DNA of 64,000 bases from Dokdonella fugitiva (GTDB lineage: Bacteria > Pseudomonadota > Gammaproteobacteria > Xanthomonadales > Rhodanobacteraceae): positions 124,001 through 188,000 of the forward strand of contig NZ_SLWQ01000002.1 of the NCBI RefSeq assembly GCF_004342425.1, given 5' to 3'. The position numbers were made by a program, and so were the translations under genes. Positions 26,679-35,602 of this stretch are shown one piece after another; position 1 is the stretch's first letter; every line of letters begins with the position of its first letter. The notes under the pieces are model-generated. The model saw only the letters and a list, made by a program, of their open reading frames with translations, was not told where the DNA came from and made no database searches.

Positions 26679-29600
26679 ATGCGCAACCTGCTTTCTCTGG
26701 CCATTGCCATGGCCTTGCCGTTGGCGGCATCAGCCGCCGAAAAGGAATGCCTGGTGTCGTTCTCCGGCGCCCAGCAGGACGTCTGTACCGGCAAGAATGC
26801 CGCCGCCGATCCTGCCATGAGCTCCCTGCTCTCCTTCGACGCGGTGAAGAACTCGACCCTGCGACTGGTGAAGTTCGGTGCGCCGATCACCGCGCAGCAG
26901 CGCGCCGCGGTCGAGGCGGCCGGCGCGCAGATCATCAGCTACGCACCGCATTACGCGTATCTCGTGCGCATGCCGGCCGATCTCGACGCCGCGATGCGCG
27001 CGATCGACGGCGTCGTCTGGAGCGGACCGTTCCTGCCTGCGCTCAAGGTCGACGCGAACATCTACGCGCAACTGCAAGGCAACGACATCGCGACGGCCGC
27101 GGGCATCGATGCGCTGGAGATCAGCATCGACGCGAGCGCCGATCGTTATGCGGTGCAGGACGCGATCGCCTCGACGCCGGGCCTCGCCTTCGCCAACGCG
27201 GTCGTCGCCGGCGGTGAAACCCGCCTGCTCGCTCGCTTCGAGCGCAGCCAGCTCCGCACCGCCGTCGAGCGGCTCGCGACCGATCCGGGCGTGCTCGCGA
27301 TCGGTTTCCACAAACCGATGCGGCTGTACAACTCGCAGGCGGACTGGCTGCACCAGAGCAACATCAACACGCCGAGCCCGTTCATGCCGGTCTTCGATCG
27401 CGGCATCTACGGATGCGGGCAGATCATCGGTGAACTCGATACCGGCCTGTGGCAGGACAATGTCGCGTTCAAGGACGCGAGCCAGGCGACGCCGATCAAC
27501 ATTTGCGACACGGGCTCCAGCTGTCCCGGCATCCCCGTGCCCAATCTCGCCGCACGCAAGGTCATTTCGTACTACAAGTGGTCGGGTGATGCCGGCGGCA
27601 GCTGGGCCGACGAACACGGCCATGGCACGCACGTCGCCGGCTCGCTGATCGGCAACGACAACGTCGCCAATCCGGGCACGGACTGCACCGGATTCACGAC
27701 GCCGGGCGGTAACACCAACCTCGACGGCACCGCGCCGGGCGCCAAGCTCGTCATGCAGGAGAGCGGCAGCGACCTGCGTTACCTCAACACGCAGGGCGGC
27801 ACGCCGTATCACGCGGCGCAGATCGCCTACGACAATGGCGCGCGCCTGCACAGCGATTCCTGGGGTGGCGGTTGCACGGACCAGTTCGGCCTGTGCATTT
27901 CCGGCTGCACGGTCACGTACGACGAAACCGCGCGCGATGCCGACCGCGTCATGAAGGACCATCCCGACCTGCTGATGGTGTTCGCCGCCGGCAACGACGC
28001 CACCACCTGTTCCAACGGCAACAACGTCGGCAGTCCCGGCAATGCGAAGAACGTCCTGACCATCGGCGCCAACAACCGCGGCACCGCCGGCAATGCGATG
28101 GCGAGCTTCTCCTCGCGCGGCCCGACGCTGGACAGCCGCACCAAGCCCGACCTCACTGCGCAGGGCGCCAGCATCGTGTCCGCCGCACGCAATGCCAGCG
28201 GCACCACGACGATGAGCGGCACGTCGATGGCGACACCGACCGCCGCGGGACTCGCCGCGCTCGTGCGCGACTACCTCGCACGCGGCTTCTACCCGACCGG
28301 CCAGAAGGTGGCAGGGAACGCGATCCCGAATCCTTCGGGCGCACTCGTGAAGGCGATCATGCTCGCCGGTGCCAGCACGCTCACTGGATCGGGTGCGGGT
28401 ACGAACCCGGGCCAGTCGCAAGGATGGGGCCGGATCCATCTCGACAACTCCCTGTACTTCAACGGCGACCAGAGCCATCTCTACATCCACGACGCCCCTG
28501 CCGGACTCGCCACCGGCGGCGTCGACAACCACAGCCTGACCGTGGCTGCAGGCCAGCCGCTCGTCATCGCGCTCACGTGGACCGACGTCGCGGCCGCCGT
28601 GGGTGCGAGCCCGGCCACGGTCAATTCGCTGCGCCTGGAAGTGCAGGCGCCCAACGGCGACGTCTGGACGCAGAAGCTGCCCGCCGGCTACAACGTCAAC
28701 AACGCGACGCCGACGCAAAGCACCGCGACGAGCAACTACGACGACCTCAACACGGTGCAGCGGATCAGCTTCACCGCTCCCGCAGCAGGCACGTACCAGA
28801 TCCGCGTACGCGGCATCAACGTGCCGAGTGGTCCGCAGAAGTACGCGCTCGCGGCCATCGGCAGCTTCACCGTCAGCTCGAATCCGGACTATGCGCTGCT
28901 CACGAACCCGGCATCGATCGCCGTGTGCGCAGGTACGCCGGGTGGCATCGACGTCGGCGTGCAGAGCCTGAGCGGGTTCAGCGATCCGGTGGCATTGAGC
29001 GTCACCGGTCTGCCGGGAGCGACGACCGGCGTGTTCAGCGTCACCCCGGTGACGCCGGCGGATCCCCCGGCGACGAGCCATCTCACGATCGGCAACACGG
29101 CCGGTGTGGCGAGCGGCAACTACAACCTCTCGATCAACGGACTTTCGAACGGAACGACGCCGATCGCGCACACGGCCGCGGCCACGATGAGCGTGACCGC
29201 CGCCGCGCCCGTGGCGGGCACGCTGACGAGCCCGGCGAACGGCGCGAGCGGTGTCGGCACCACGCCGACGTTCACCTGGTCCGCGATCGCCGACGCCGCG
29301 CAGTACCGCTTCCAGCTGTCGACCGATGCGGCATTCGGCACGTTCGTCGAAAACCAGGTGCTGTCGAGCACGAGCTTCACGCCGGCGACGGCGCTGAATC
29401 CCAACACGACGTACTACTGGCGCATCTACGGCGTGAACGGTTGCGGTGAAGGCGCGGCGTCGGCGGTGTCCAGCTTCACGACCGCGAACATGATCTGCCG
29501 TGCGCCGCACGCCGCGATTCCGGACAACAATGCCACCGGCCTCACCGACACGCTGAACGTGACCGATGCGTCGACGCTGACCGGCCTGAAGCTCTCGATC

Positions 29601-30503
29601 AAGGCGACGCACACCTGGGTCGGCGACCTCAAGTTCACGCTGAAGAAAGTCGAAAGCAACACCAGTTCGATCGTCATCGATCGTCCGGGCGTGCCGGCGT
29701 CGACCAACGGTTGCTCGAGCGACAACGTCGACGTCGTCATCGACGACGCCGCGACCACCGTGGTCGAGAACCAGTGCAATGCCGCGCCGCCGGCGCTGTC
29801 GGGCAACGTCAAGCCGAACAACCCGCTCGCGACGCCGTTCAACGGCCAGACGCTCGGCGGCACGTGGACGCTCAACGTGTCCGACGCGGCGGGCCAGGAC
29901 ACCGGCACGCTCGACGAGTGGTGCCTGCTGCCGGCCACCAGCACGGGTCCCACGACCTTCACGGTCGGCGGCAACGTCGGCGGCCTCACCGGCAGCGGCC
30001 TCGAGCTCTCGCTCAATGCGGGCGCGCAGACGGTTCCGGTCGCCACCAATGGCGCGTTCACGTTCCCGACCGGCCTCGCCAACGGTGCGGCGTACGCGGT
30101 CACGGTCGGCACGCAGCCGAGCGGCCAGACCTGCTCGGTCGCCAACGGCAGCGGCACGATCAGCGGGGCGAACGTCACCAATGTCACCGTCACCTGCGCG
30201 GCGACGCCGACCTACACGATCGGCGGCAACGTCGGCGGTCTCACCGGCAGCGGCCTCGTGCTCTCGCTCAATGCGGGTGCGCAGACGCTTCCGGTCGCCG
30301 CAAACGGCGCGTTCACGTTCCCGACCGGCCTCGCCGACGGTGCGGCGTACGCGGTCACGGTCGGCACGCAGCCGGCGGGCCAGACCTGCTCGGTCGCCAA
30401 CGGCAGCGGCACGGTAGCGGCCGCGAACGTGACGGATGTCGACGTGGCCTGCGTGGATGACGTCGACGACCTGATCTTCGCCGACGGGTTCGACGAGCTG
30501 TAA
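26679..30503 (+). CDS. Large exported subtilisin-like (S8) serine protease with P domain
   Basis: This 1274-residue protein begins MRNLLSLAIAMALPLAASAA, a clear signal peptide, with GGGGAA before the ATG at 26679. A propeptide-like region precedes the S8 catalytic domain: Asp254 in GELDTGLW, His315 in HGHGTHVAGS and Ser516 in SGTSMATPTAAG. Next come a beta-sandwich with SLRLEVQAPNGDVWTQ, an Ig-like domain, an FN3-like domain, a P domain identical in protein to that of the preceding protease, and two YTIGGNVGGLTGSGL repeats. It ends in LIFADGFDEL. The two proteases have unrelated catalytic domains but share C-terminal architecture, so they probably act in the same place, at or outside the cell surface. 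Confidence 0.92.
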   Translation: MRNLLSLAIAMALPLAASAAEKECLVSFSGAQQDVCTGKNAAADPAMSSLLSFDAVKNSTLRLVKFGAPITAQQRAAVEAAGAQIISYAPHYAYLVRMPADLDAAMRAIDGVVWSGPFLPALKVDANIYAQLQGNDIATAAGIDALEISIDASADRYAVQDAIASTPGLAFANAVVAGGETRLLARFERSQLRTAVERLATDPGVLAIGFHKPMRLYNSQADWLHQSNINTPSPFMPVFDRGIYGCGQIIGELDTGLWQDNVAFKDASQATPINICDTGSSCPGIPVPNLAARKVISYYKWSGDAGGSWADEHGHGTHVAGSLIGNDNVANPGTDCTGFTTPGGNTNLDGTAPGAKLVMQESGSDLRYLNTQGGTPYHAAQIAYDNGARLHSDSWGGGCTDQFGLCISGCTVTYDETARDADRVMKDHPDLLMVFAAGNDATTCSNGNNVGSPGNAKNVLTIGANNRGTAGNAMASFSSRGPTLDSRTKPDLTAQGASIVSAARNASGTTTMSGTSMATPTAAGLAALVRDYLARGFYPTGQKVAGNAIPNPSGALVKAIMLAGASTLTGSGAGTNPGQSQGWGRIHLDNSLYFNGDQSHLYIHDAPAGLATGGVDNHSLTVAAGQPLVIALTWTDVAAAVGASPATVNSLRLEVQAPNGDVWTQKLPAGYNVNNATPTQSTATSNYDDLNTVQRISFTAPAAGTYQIRVRGINVPSGPQKYALAAIGSFTVSSNPDYALLTNPASIAVCAGTPGGIDVGVQSLSGFSDPVALSVTGLPGATTGVFSVTPVTPADPPATSHLTIGNTAGVASGNYNLSINGLSNGTTPIAHTAAATMSVTAAAPVAGTLTSPANGASGVGTTPTFTWSAIADAAQYRFQLSTDAAFGTFVENQVLSSTSFTPATALNPNTTYYWRIYGVNGCGEGAASAVSSFTTANMICRAPHAAIPDNNATGLTDTLNVTDASTLTGLKLSIKATHTWVGDLKFTLKKVESNTSSIVIDRPGVPASTNGCSSDNVDVVIDDAATTVVENQCNAAPPALSGNVKPNNPLATPFNGQTLGGTWTLNVSDAAGQDTGTLDEWCLLPATSTGPTTFTVGGNVGGLTGSGLELSLNAGAQTVPVATNGAFTFPTGLANGAAYAVTVGTQPSGQTCSVANGSGTISGANVTNVTVTCAATPTYTIGGNVGGLTGSGLVLSLNAGAQTLPVAANGAFTFPTGLADGAAYAVTVGTQPAGQTCSVANGSGTVAAANVTDVDVACVDDVDDLIFADGFDEL
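29472..29926 (+). repeat. 455 bp near-identical direct repeat, copy 2 (P-domain segment)
   Basis: This is the partner of 25577-26031, 3895 bases away in the same orientation, with three silent mismatches. The following YTIGGNVGG repeats (29950-30200 and 30205-30460) are also close to each other and to those at 26056-26307, extending the homology in a patchwork. Confidence 0.95.
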
Positions 30504-30529
30504 ATCCGCGCACCAGCGCGTATCAATCG

Positions 30530-30560
30530 GGGCCGGTCGTGCGCGACCGGCCCTTTTTTT
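30530..30560 (+). terminator. Intrinsic terminator after the subtilisin gene
   Basis: A ten-base-pair perfect stem (GGGCCGGTCG with CGACCGGCCC), loop TGCG and seven Ts form a strong terminator 27 bases after the stop. The spacer to 30748 also holds a GTCCCGGCTTTCGCCGGGAC palindrome (30628-30650), another widespread intergenic repeat type. Confidence 0.93.
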
Positions 30561-30748
30561 GGCGATTTCAGGGCACCACTCGCGATCGCCGGCTTCCGGC
30601 GATTGGAAGGGAAAGCCGCAGGGTCCCGGCTTTCGCCGGGACGACGAGGCGAGGCCTCATCGCGCGCGCGTCGCCGCCGGAGTCGAAGAACCTTTTTTTC
30701 CCCAGGCGCGGACCGCCGCGCCGCGCATGCGGTTAAACTCCGGACCCG

Positions 30749-31768
30749 ATGCTCAAGATCGACACCCACGCCCATATCCTTCCGCCCGACTGGCCCAACC
30801 TCGCCGAGAAGTACGGTGACGATCGCTTTCCGGTCATGGTCCGCGCCGAAGGCCGCCACCGCATCTACAAGGACGGCAAGTTCTTCCGCGAAGTCTGGGC
30901 CAATGCCTTCGATCCCGAAGTACGCATCGCCGATTACGCGAAGTTCGGCGTCGACGTGCAGGTCGTGTCGACCGTGCCGGTGCTGTTCTCGTACTGGGCG
31001 AAGCCGAACCAGGCGCTCGAACTGCATCGCCACCTCAACGACCACACGGCGGAACTCTGCCGGCGCTACCCGCGCCACTATGCGGGCATCGGCACGGTCC
31101 CGCTGCAGTCGCCGACGCTGGCGATCCAGGAGATGGAACGCTGCATCGAGCAGCTCGGCCTGTCCGGCGTGCAGATCGGCTCGCACTGCGAGAACTGGAA
31201 CCTCGACGCGCCGGAACTGTTCCCGTTCTTCGAAGCGGCCGCCGAAATCGGCGCGGCGATCCTCGTGCACCCGTGGGACATGATGGGTGCGGCGTCGATG
31301 CCGAAATACTGGCTGCCATGGCTCGTCGGCATGCCGGCCGAGCAGTCGCGCGCGGTCTGCTGCCTGATTTTCGGCGGCGTGCTCGAGCGCCTGCCGCGCC
31401 TGAAGGTCTGCTTCGCGCACGGCGGAGGTTCGTTCCCGTACACGATCGGACGCATCGAGCACGGCTTCCGCATGCGACCGGACCTCGTCGCGACCGACAA
31501 CGCGCGCGGGCCGCGCGAATACCTCGATCGCCTCTATTTCGATTCGTGCGTGCACGACCGCGCCGCGCTGCGCTACCTGCTCGACGTCGCGGGAGCCGAC
31601 CACATCATGCTCGGCACCGACTATCCTTTCCCGCTCGGCGAGCAGGAGCCGGGCAGCGGCATCATCGCGCTCGGCCTGCCGCCCACCGAACAGGCCCGGC
31701 TGTTCCATGGCACCGCCCTGGAGTGGCTCGGCCTGCCCCTTTCCCGTTTCGCCGACGATACGGAGTGA
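30749..31768 (+). CDS. nbaD: 2-Amino-3-carboxymuconate-6-semialdehyde decarboxylase
   Basis: This 339-residue amidohydrolase-fold enzyme decarboxylates ACMS, the product of 3-hydroxyanthranilate dioxygenase, to 2-aminomuconate semialdehyde and so diverts the pathway from quinolinate/NAD to catabolism. Zinc ligands are His7 and His9 (IDTHAHIL), a later His in ILVHPWDM, and the Asp of LGTDYPFP; the catalytic His region FAHGGGSFPYTIGR is present. Length and motifs match bacterial ACMSD. The start MLKIDTHAHIL at 30749 is unambiguous. It is followed within 4 bases by a small exported protein gene and then kynU. Confidence 0.96.
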   Translation: MLKIDTHAHILPPDWPNLAEKYGDDRFPVMVRAEGRHRIYKDGKFFREVWANAFDPEVRIADYAKFGVDVQVVSTVPVLFSYWAKPNQALELHRHLNDHTAELCRRYPRHYAGIGTVPLQSPTLAIQEMERCIEQLGLSGVQIGSHCENWNLDAPELFPFFEAAAEIGAAILVHPWDMMGAASMPKYWLPWLVGMPAEQSRAVCCLIFGGVLERLPRLKVCFAHGGGSFPYTIGRIEHGFRMRPDLVATDNARGPREYLDRLYFDSCVHDRAALRYLLDVAGADHIMLGTDYPFPLGEQEPGSGIIALGLPPTEQARLFHGTALEWLGLPLSRFADDTE

Positions 31769-31772
31769 CGCC

Positions 31773-32294
31773 GTGAAGCCGACCGCCCTGCCCATCCTGC
31801 TCGCCTCGCTCGCCGCCTCGGCCGCACACGCGCAGGCCAAGACCGACTATTCGCTCAACGGCGACCAGATCCGCTTCCACGTGCCGGCGAGCTGGACCGC
31901 GATCATGGAGAAGTCCGACGGCAATCCGCAGGCCGTCGCGTTCCAGGTGCCCGACCCCACGGCGCAGGGCAGCGAGGATTCGGCCAACGTGACCGTGAAG
32001 ACGCGCCAGCTCAAGGATGCGTCCGAATTCACCGCGACCGTGCAGGACGAGTTCGAGCGCTCCAAGGCGCAAGGCGGCTACGAGACCGACCCGGCGAACA
32101 CGGACAGCTCCGTGCACCAGTACTTCGTCGTGCGCGGCAAGACCAAGTACCTCGTGCGCGACAGCTTCCAGCTGGACGGCACGATCGCGGTCGAAGTGCG
32201 CTGCCAGCGGCCGCTGCTCGCGGCGACGCCGGCGTCGTGGAACAGCGAATTCGATGCCGCGTGCGCGTCGGTCGTCGCTTCCCTGAAGCGCTGA
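31773..32294 (+). CDS. Exported protein of unknown function in the kynurenine cluster
   Basis: A GTG start at 31773, just after CGGAG, gives a 173-residue protein with the signal peptide VKPTALPILLASLAASAAHA. The mature part is about 150 residues, with no lipobox, and has two Cys near the end (VRCQRPLL and DAACASV) that could form a disulfide. The fold is not recognised. It lies between nbaD and kynU with gaps of 4 and 2 bases, so it is co-transcribed with them. The periplasmic location in an otherwise cytoplasmic catabolic operon is unexplained. Confidence 0.75.
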   Translation: MKPTALPILLASLAASAAHAQAKTDYSLNGDQIRFHVPASWTAIMEKSDGNPQAVAFQVPDPTAQGSEDSANVTVKTRQLKDASEFTATVQDEFERSKAQGGYETDPANTDSSVHQYFVVRGKTKYLVRDSFQLDGTIAVEVRCQRPLLAATPASWNSEFDAACASVVASLKR

Positions 32295-32296
32295 CG

Positions 32297-33589
32297 ATGG
32301 CGGACCACGCGACGAGCCTGCTCGAAGCGCAGGCACTGGAGCTCGACGCGCGCGATCCACTCGCGGCGTTCCGCGACGAATTCCTCGTGCCGCGCAACGA
32401 CGACGGGTCGGAGCAGACGTACCTGTGCGGCAATTCGCTCGGGCTGCAGCCGCGCGCGACGCGCGCCGCCCTGCTCGACGAACTCGACGACTGGCACCGT
32501 CTCGCGGTCGAGGCGCATTTCCGCGGGCGCCACCCGTGGATGCCGTACCACGGCTTCGTGCGCGACGACCTCGCCGCGCTGGTCGGCGCGCTGCCGCACG
32601 AAGTCGTCGCGATGAACTCGCTGACCGTCAACCTGCACCTGATGATGGTCAGCTTCTACCGTCCGGACGCGACGCGCAATGCGATCCTGATCGAGCGCAA
32701 CGCGTTCCCCTCCGACCACCACGCGGTCGAGTCGCAGATCCGCTTCCACGGCCACGACCCGGCGTCCGCGCTGATCGAAATCGATCCCGACGAGCCGGGT
32801 GGCACGCTCTCCGACGCGGCGATCCTGGGTGCGATCGAGCAGCACGGCTCGCGCATCGCGCTCGTCATGCTGTCCGGCGTGCAGTACCTCACCGGCCAGG
32901 CCTTCGACCTCGCCGCAATCGTGCGCGCGGCGCACGCGAAGGGCTGCCTCGTCGGCTTCGATCTCGCCCATGCGGCGGGCAATCTCGCCCTGCAGTTGCA
33001 CGACACCGGCTGCGACTTCGCCGTCTGGTGCAGCTACAAGTACCTCAACTCCGGTCCCGGCGCGGTCGCCGGCTGCTTCGTGCACGAGCGCCATGCACGC
33101 GCCGCGCTGCCGCGCTTCGCCGGCTGGTGGGGCCACGACCAGGCCACGCGCTTCCGCATGGCGCCCGAGTTCGACGCGACGCCGGGTGCCGACGGCTGGC
33201 AGCTGTCGAATCCACCGATCCTCGCGCTCGCGCCGTTGCGCGTGTCGCTGTCGATCTTCCGCCGCGCCGGCATGGGCGCGTTGCGCGCCAAGTCGGAAGC
33301 ACTGACGGCGTACTTCGACGCGCTGATCCGCGAACACGCCGGCGACGTGCTCGAGATCACCACGCCACGCGAGCCCTCACGCCGCGGCTGCCAGCTGTCG
33401 CTGCGCGTGAAGGGACCCCGCGAAGCGGGCCGCTCGCTGTTCGACCACCTGCACGCCCGTGGCATCGTCGTCGACTGGCGCGAGCCCGACGTGATCCGCG
33501 CCGCACCGACGCCGCTGTACAACCGCCGCATCGACTGCCTGCGCTTCGTGCTCGCCGTGCGTGAATGGGCGGCAACGCGGAAGCGCTGA
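32297..33589 (+). CDS. kynU: Kynureninase
   Basis: This 430-residue PLP enzyme cleaves kynurenine or 3-hydroxykynurenine to (3-hydroxy)anthranilate and alanine. The PLP Lys is about residue 248 in CSYKYLNSGPG, preceded by GFDLAHAAGN. YLCGNSLGL near the N-terminus and GWWGHDQATRF are typical. It begins 2 bases after the preceding stop. Together with nbaC, nbaD, the semialdehyde dehydrogenase and the deaminase it covers the central steps from 3-hydroxykynurenine to oxalocrotonate. Kynurenine monooxygenase and tryptophan dioxygenase are not in this window. Confidence 0.97.
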   Translation: MADHATSLLEAQALELDARDPLAAFRDEFLVPRNDDGSEQTYLCGNSLGLQPRATRAALLDELDDWHRLAVEAHFRGRHPWMPYHGFVRDDLAALVGALPHEVVAMNSLTVNLHLMMVSFYRPDATRNAILIERNAFPSDHHAVESQIRFHGHDPASALIEIDPDEPGGTLSDAAILGAIEQHGSRIALVMLSGVQYLTGQAFDLAAIVRAAHAKGCLVGFDLAHAAGNLALQLHDTGCDFAVWCSYKYLNSGPGAVAGCFVHERHARAALPRFAGWWGHDQATRFRMAPEFDATPGADGWQLSNPPILALAPLRVSLSIFRRAGMGALRAKSEALTAYFDALIREHAGDVLEITTPREPSRRGCQLSLRVKGPREAGRSLFDHLHARGIVVDWREPDVIRAAPTPLYNRRIDCLRFVLAVREWAATRKR

Positions 33590-33681
33590 CGCGCTGCGGC
33601 TTGGCGCGGATTCAGCTCGGCGTCGCTAGCGTGGAAGCCGGTTCGACGCGCCCCGTCCGGGCGCCACCTGGAGGTCCGACC

Positions 33682-34002
33682 ATGCATGTCCACAAGCAAC
33701 TGATGCTGGCTGCCGCCCTCGCGATCGGCGGCACCTGCGCGATGATGGCGACGCCGGCTCAGGCGCGCGTCCACGTCGACATCTACGCCAACGTCGCCCC
33801 GCCGCCCCTGCGCGCGGAAGTCGTACCGGCGCCGCGCCGTGGCTACGTCTGGGTCCCGGGCTATTGGGGGTGGAGCAACCATCGCCATCGCTGGCACCGC
33901 GGCCACTGGGTGCGTGCGCGTCACGGCTACCACTACGTGCCCTCGCGCTGGGATCGCGACGGCGATCGCTGGCGCTACCACGGCGGCCGTTGGGAGCGCT
34001 GA
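33682..34002 (+). CDS. Exported YXWGXW-motif protein
   Basis: This 106-residue protein follows a GGAGG site and starts at ATG 33682. It has a signal peptide (ALAIGGTCAMMATPAQA) and a mature region rich in His, Trp, Tyr and Arg, with VPGYWGWSNHRHRWHRGHW. This matches the YXWGXW repeat group of small exported proteins, whose function is unknown. The basic, His-rich surface could bind metal or envelope polymers. It is followed by a strong terminator. Confidence 0.8.
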   Translation: MHVHKQLMLAAALAIGGTCAMMATPAQARVHVDIYANVAPPPLRAEVVPAPRRGYVWVPGYWGWSNHRHRWHRGHWVRARHGYHYVPSRWDRDGDRWRYHGGRWER

Positions 34003-34029
34003 CGCCAGTCCGCAGTCCAGCCGTCTCCG

Positions 34030-34062
34030 ACGGGCGGTCCGCGCGAGCGGCCGCCCGTTTTT
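34030..34062 (+). terminator. Intrinsic terminator after the YXWGXW gene
   Basis: A GC hairpin (ACGGGCGG-T-CCGC with GCGGCCGCCCGT, loop GCGA) is followed by TTTTT, 27 bases after the stop. The remaining bases to the convergent aminotransferase gene show no gene. Confidence 0.85.
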
Positions 34063-34234
34063 CATGGCGGTGCCACCGGCTCGGCCTCCGCGTGATGGCC
34101 GCAGCAGCGTCGCATCGCGACAACCCCGTCGTTTTCGGAACCGGCGCGGATTCGATGCCGCGTTCGCGCACAGAGTGCGCTGCTGCAGGTCGTTCGCGCG
34201 CGCAATCGTCACGCTGGCGCGGGCGAGCGCCTGC

Positions 34235-35602
34235 TCAGACCCTGCGCGCCAGCTCCGCCGCGACCTGCGTCGCCGCCTCGAGCGTGGCCGCGACGTCATC
34301 GCGCGTGTGTGCGGTGGAGACGAACAGGTTCTCGTACGCGCCCGGGTGGAACAGCACGCCCCTGGCCAGCATGCCTTGCCACCAGCGGCGGAAGATCTCC
34401 TGGTCCGCATGGCGCTCGGCATCGCGATAGTTGTGGATCTCCTTGGTGGCGAACCACACCTGCATGAGCGGACCGACGCCGACGACGTAAGCCGGCAGGC
34501 CCGCGTCGCTCATGACCTTGCCGAGGCCGAAGCGCAGTTCGTCGGACACCGCGTCGAGCTGCGCATACAGGCCGGGCGTGTTGAGTTCGTCGAGCGCCGC
34601 GTTCGCGGCCGCGATCGCGATGCCGTTGGCGCTGTACGTGCCGGCCATCGACACGGTGCCATTGGCGACGAGCGCCATGATGTCGGCGCGCCCGCCCATC
34701 GCGGCCACCGGGAAGCCGCCGCCGATGCCTTTGGCGAACACGGACAGGTCGGGCCGGATGCCGAGCCGTCCCTGCGCGCCGGCGAGGCCGAGCCGGAAAC
34801 CGGTGATCACTTCGTCGAAGATGAGCACGACGCCGTGCTTCGACGTGAGCTCACGCATCGCCTCGAGATAACCGGGGCGCGGCAGGATGCAGCCCGTGTT
34901 GCACATCACCGGTTCGGTCAGCACCGCGGCGATCGAATCACCTTCGCGCGCGATCGCATCGGCAAGCGCCTGCGCGTCGTTCCATGGCAGGATGATCAGG
35001 TTCTCCTCGACGCCCTTGGGCATGCCCGGGCCCTGCGGCACCGGCACGGGGCGCGCGTCGGGGCCCGCCTTGTCGATCGACGGATGCTTGCTCCAGTACA
35101 CGCCGTCGGAGAAGCCGTGGTACATGCCTTCGAAGCGGATGATCTTGTTGCGCTTGGTGAACGCGCGCGCAAGGCGCGTCGCGTACAACACCGCTTCGGT
35201 GCCGGTATTGCACAGGCGCACGCGCTCGACGCTCGGCACCGCATCGACGATCTTCTGCGCGAGCAGGGCCTCGTCGGCGGTCGGCAGCGCGAACACGGTG
35301 CCGCGCTGCTGGATGAAGTCGACCACCGCCTGGGTCACGCGCGGCGGCCGGTGGCCGAAGATCATCGGCCCGAGGCCGAGCAGGTAGTCGATGTATTCGT
35401 TGCCGTCGACGTCGCGCAGGCGCGAGCCCTGCCCGCCCTCGACGAACAGCGGATACGGGTTCCAGCCCGACCACGTCGCACGCGCGGTGCTGTTGACGCC
35501 ACCGGGGATGAGTTTGCAGGCGGCGTCGAAGAGGTCGGCGCTGCGCGCGGTGTCGAAGCCGTCGACGAGGCGTGCGACGGAAGAAGGTTTCGAGGTATCC
35601 AT
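34235..35602 (-). CDS. Class III aminotransferase, glutamate-1-semialdehyde mutase-like
   Basis: This 455-residue PLP enzyme resembles HemL: LIPGGVNSTARATW near residue 31, YIDYLLGLGPMIFGH, the conserved LIFDEVITGFRLG and the PLP-Lys motif FAKGIGGGFPVAA. True HemL proteins are about 425 residues and start differently, and a real hemL is expected elsewhere, so this is probably an aminotransferase or mutase for another substrate. ATG at 35602 (MDTSKPSSVARLV) is chosen. The bases before it read CCTCCTTT, the complement of a ribosome-binding site, so translation may be weak or the start may differ. It lies downstream of an MtnX-like phosphatase gene on the same strand. Confidence 0.82.
   Translation of the reverse strand: MDTSKPSSVARLVDGFDTARSADLFDAACKLIPGGVNSTARATWSGWNPYPLFVEGGQGSRLRDVDGNEYIDYLLGLGPMIFGHRPPRVTQAVVDFIQQRGTVFALPTADEALLAQKIVDAVPSVERVRLCNTGTEAVLYATRLARAFTKRNKIIRFEGMYHGFSDGVYWSKHPSIDKAGPDARPVPVPQGPGMPKGVEENLIILPWNDAQALADAIAREGDSIAAVLTEPVMCNTGCILPRPGYLEAMRELTSKHGVVLIFDEVITGFRLGLAGAQGRLGIRPDLSVFAKGIGGGFPVAAMGGRADIMALVANGTVSMAGTYSANGIAIAAANAALDELNTPGLYAQLDAVSDELRFGLGKVMSDAGLPAYVVGVGPLMQVWFATKEIHNYRDAERHADQEIFRRWWQGMLARGVLFHPGAYENLFVSTAHTRDDVAATLEAATQVAAELARRV

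Noticed and set aside
22763..26935. A 1390-codon minus-strand open frame antisense to the metalloprotease gene
   Set aside because: It is a GC-skew shadow: Arg/His/Val/Gly-rich low-complexity translation with no domain, whereas the opposite strand has a full signal peptide and catalytic motifs.
26730..29612. A 960-codon minus-strand open frame antisense to the subtilisin gene
   Set aside because: It has the same Arg-rich shadow composition and is fully contained in a gene with an S8 catalytic triad on the other strand.
22889..30503. The two large proteases as parts of a type V or RTX secretion system
   Set aside because: No autotransporter barrel, RTX nonapeptides or neighbouring translocator genes are present; the C-termini are beta-sandwich modules with a short terminal motif.
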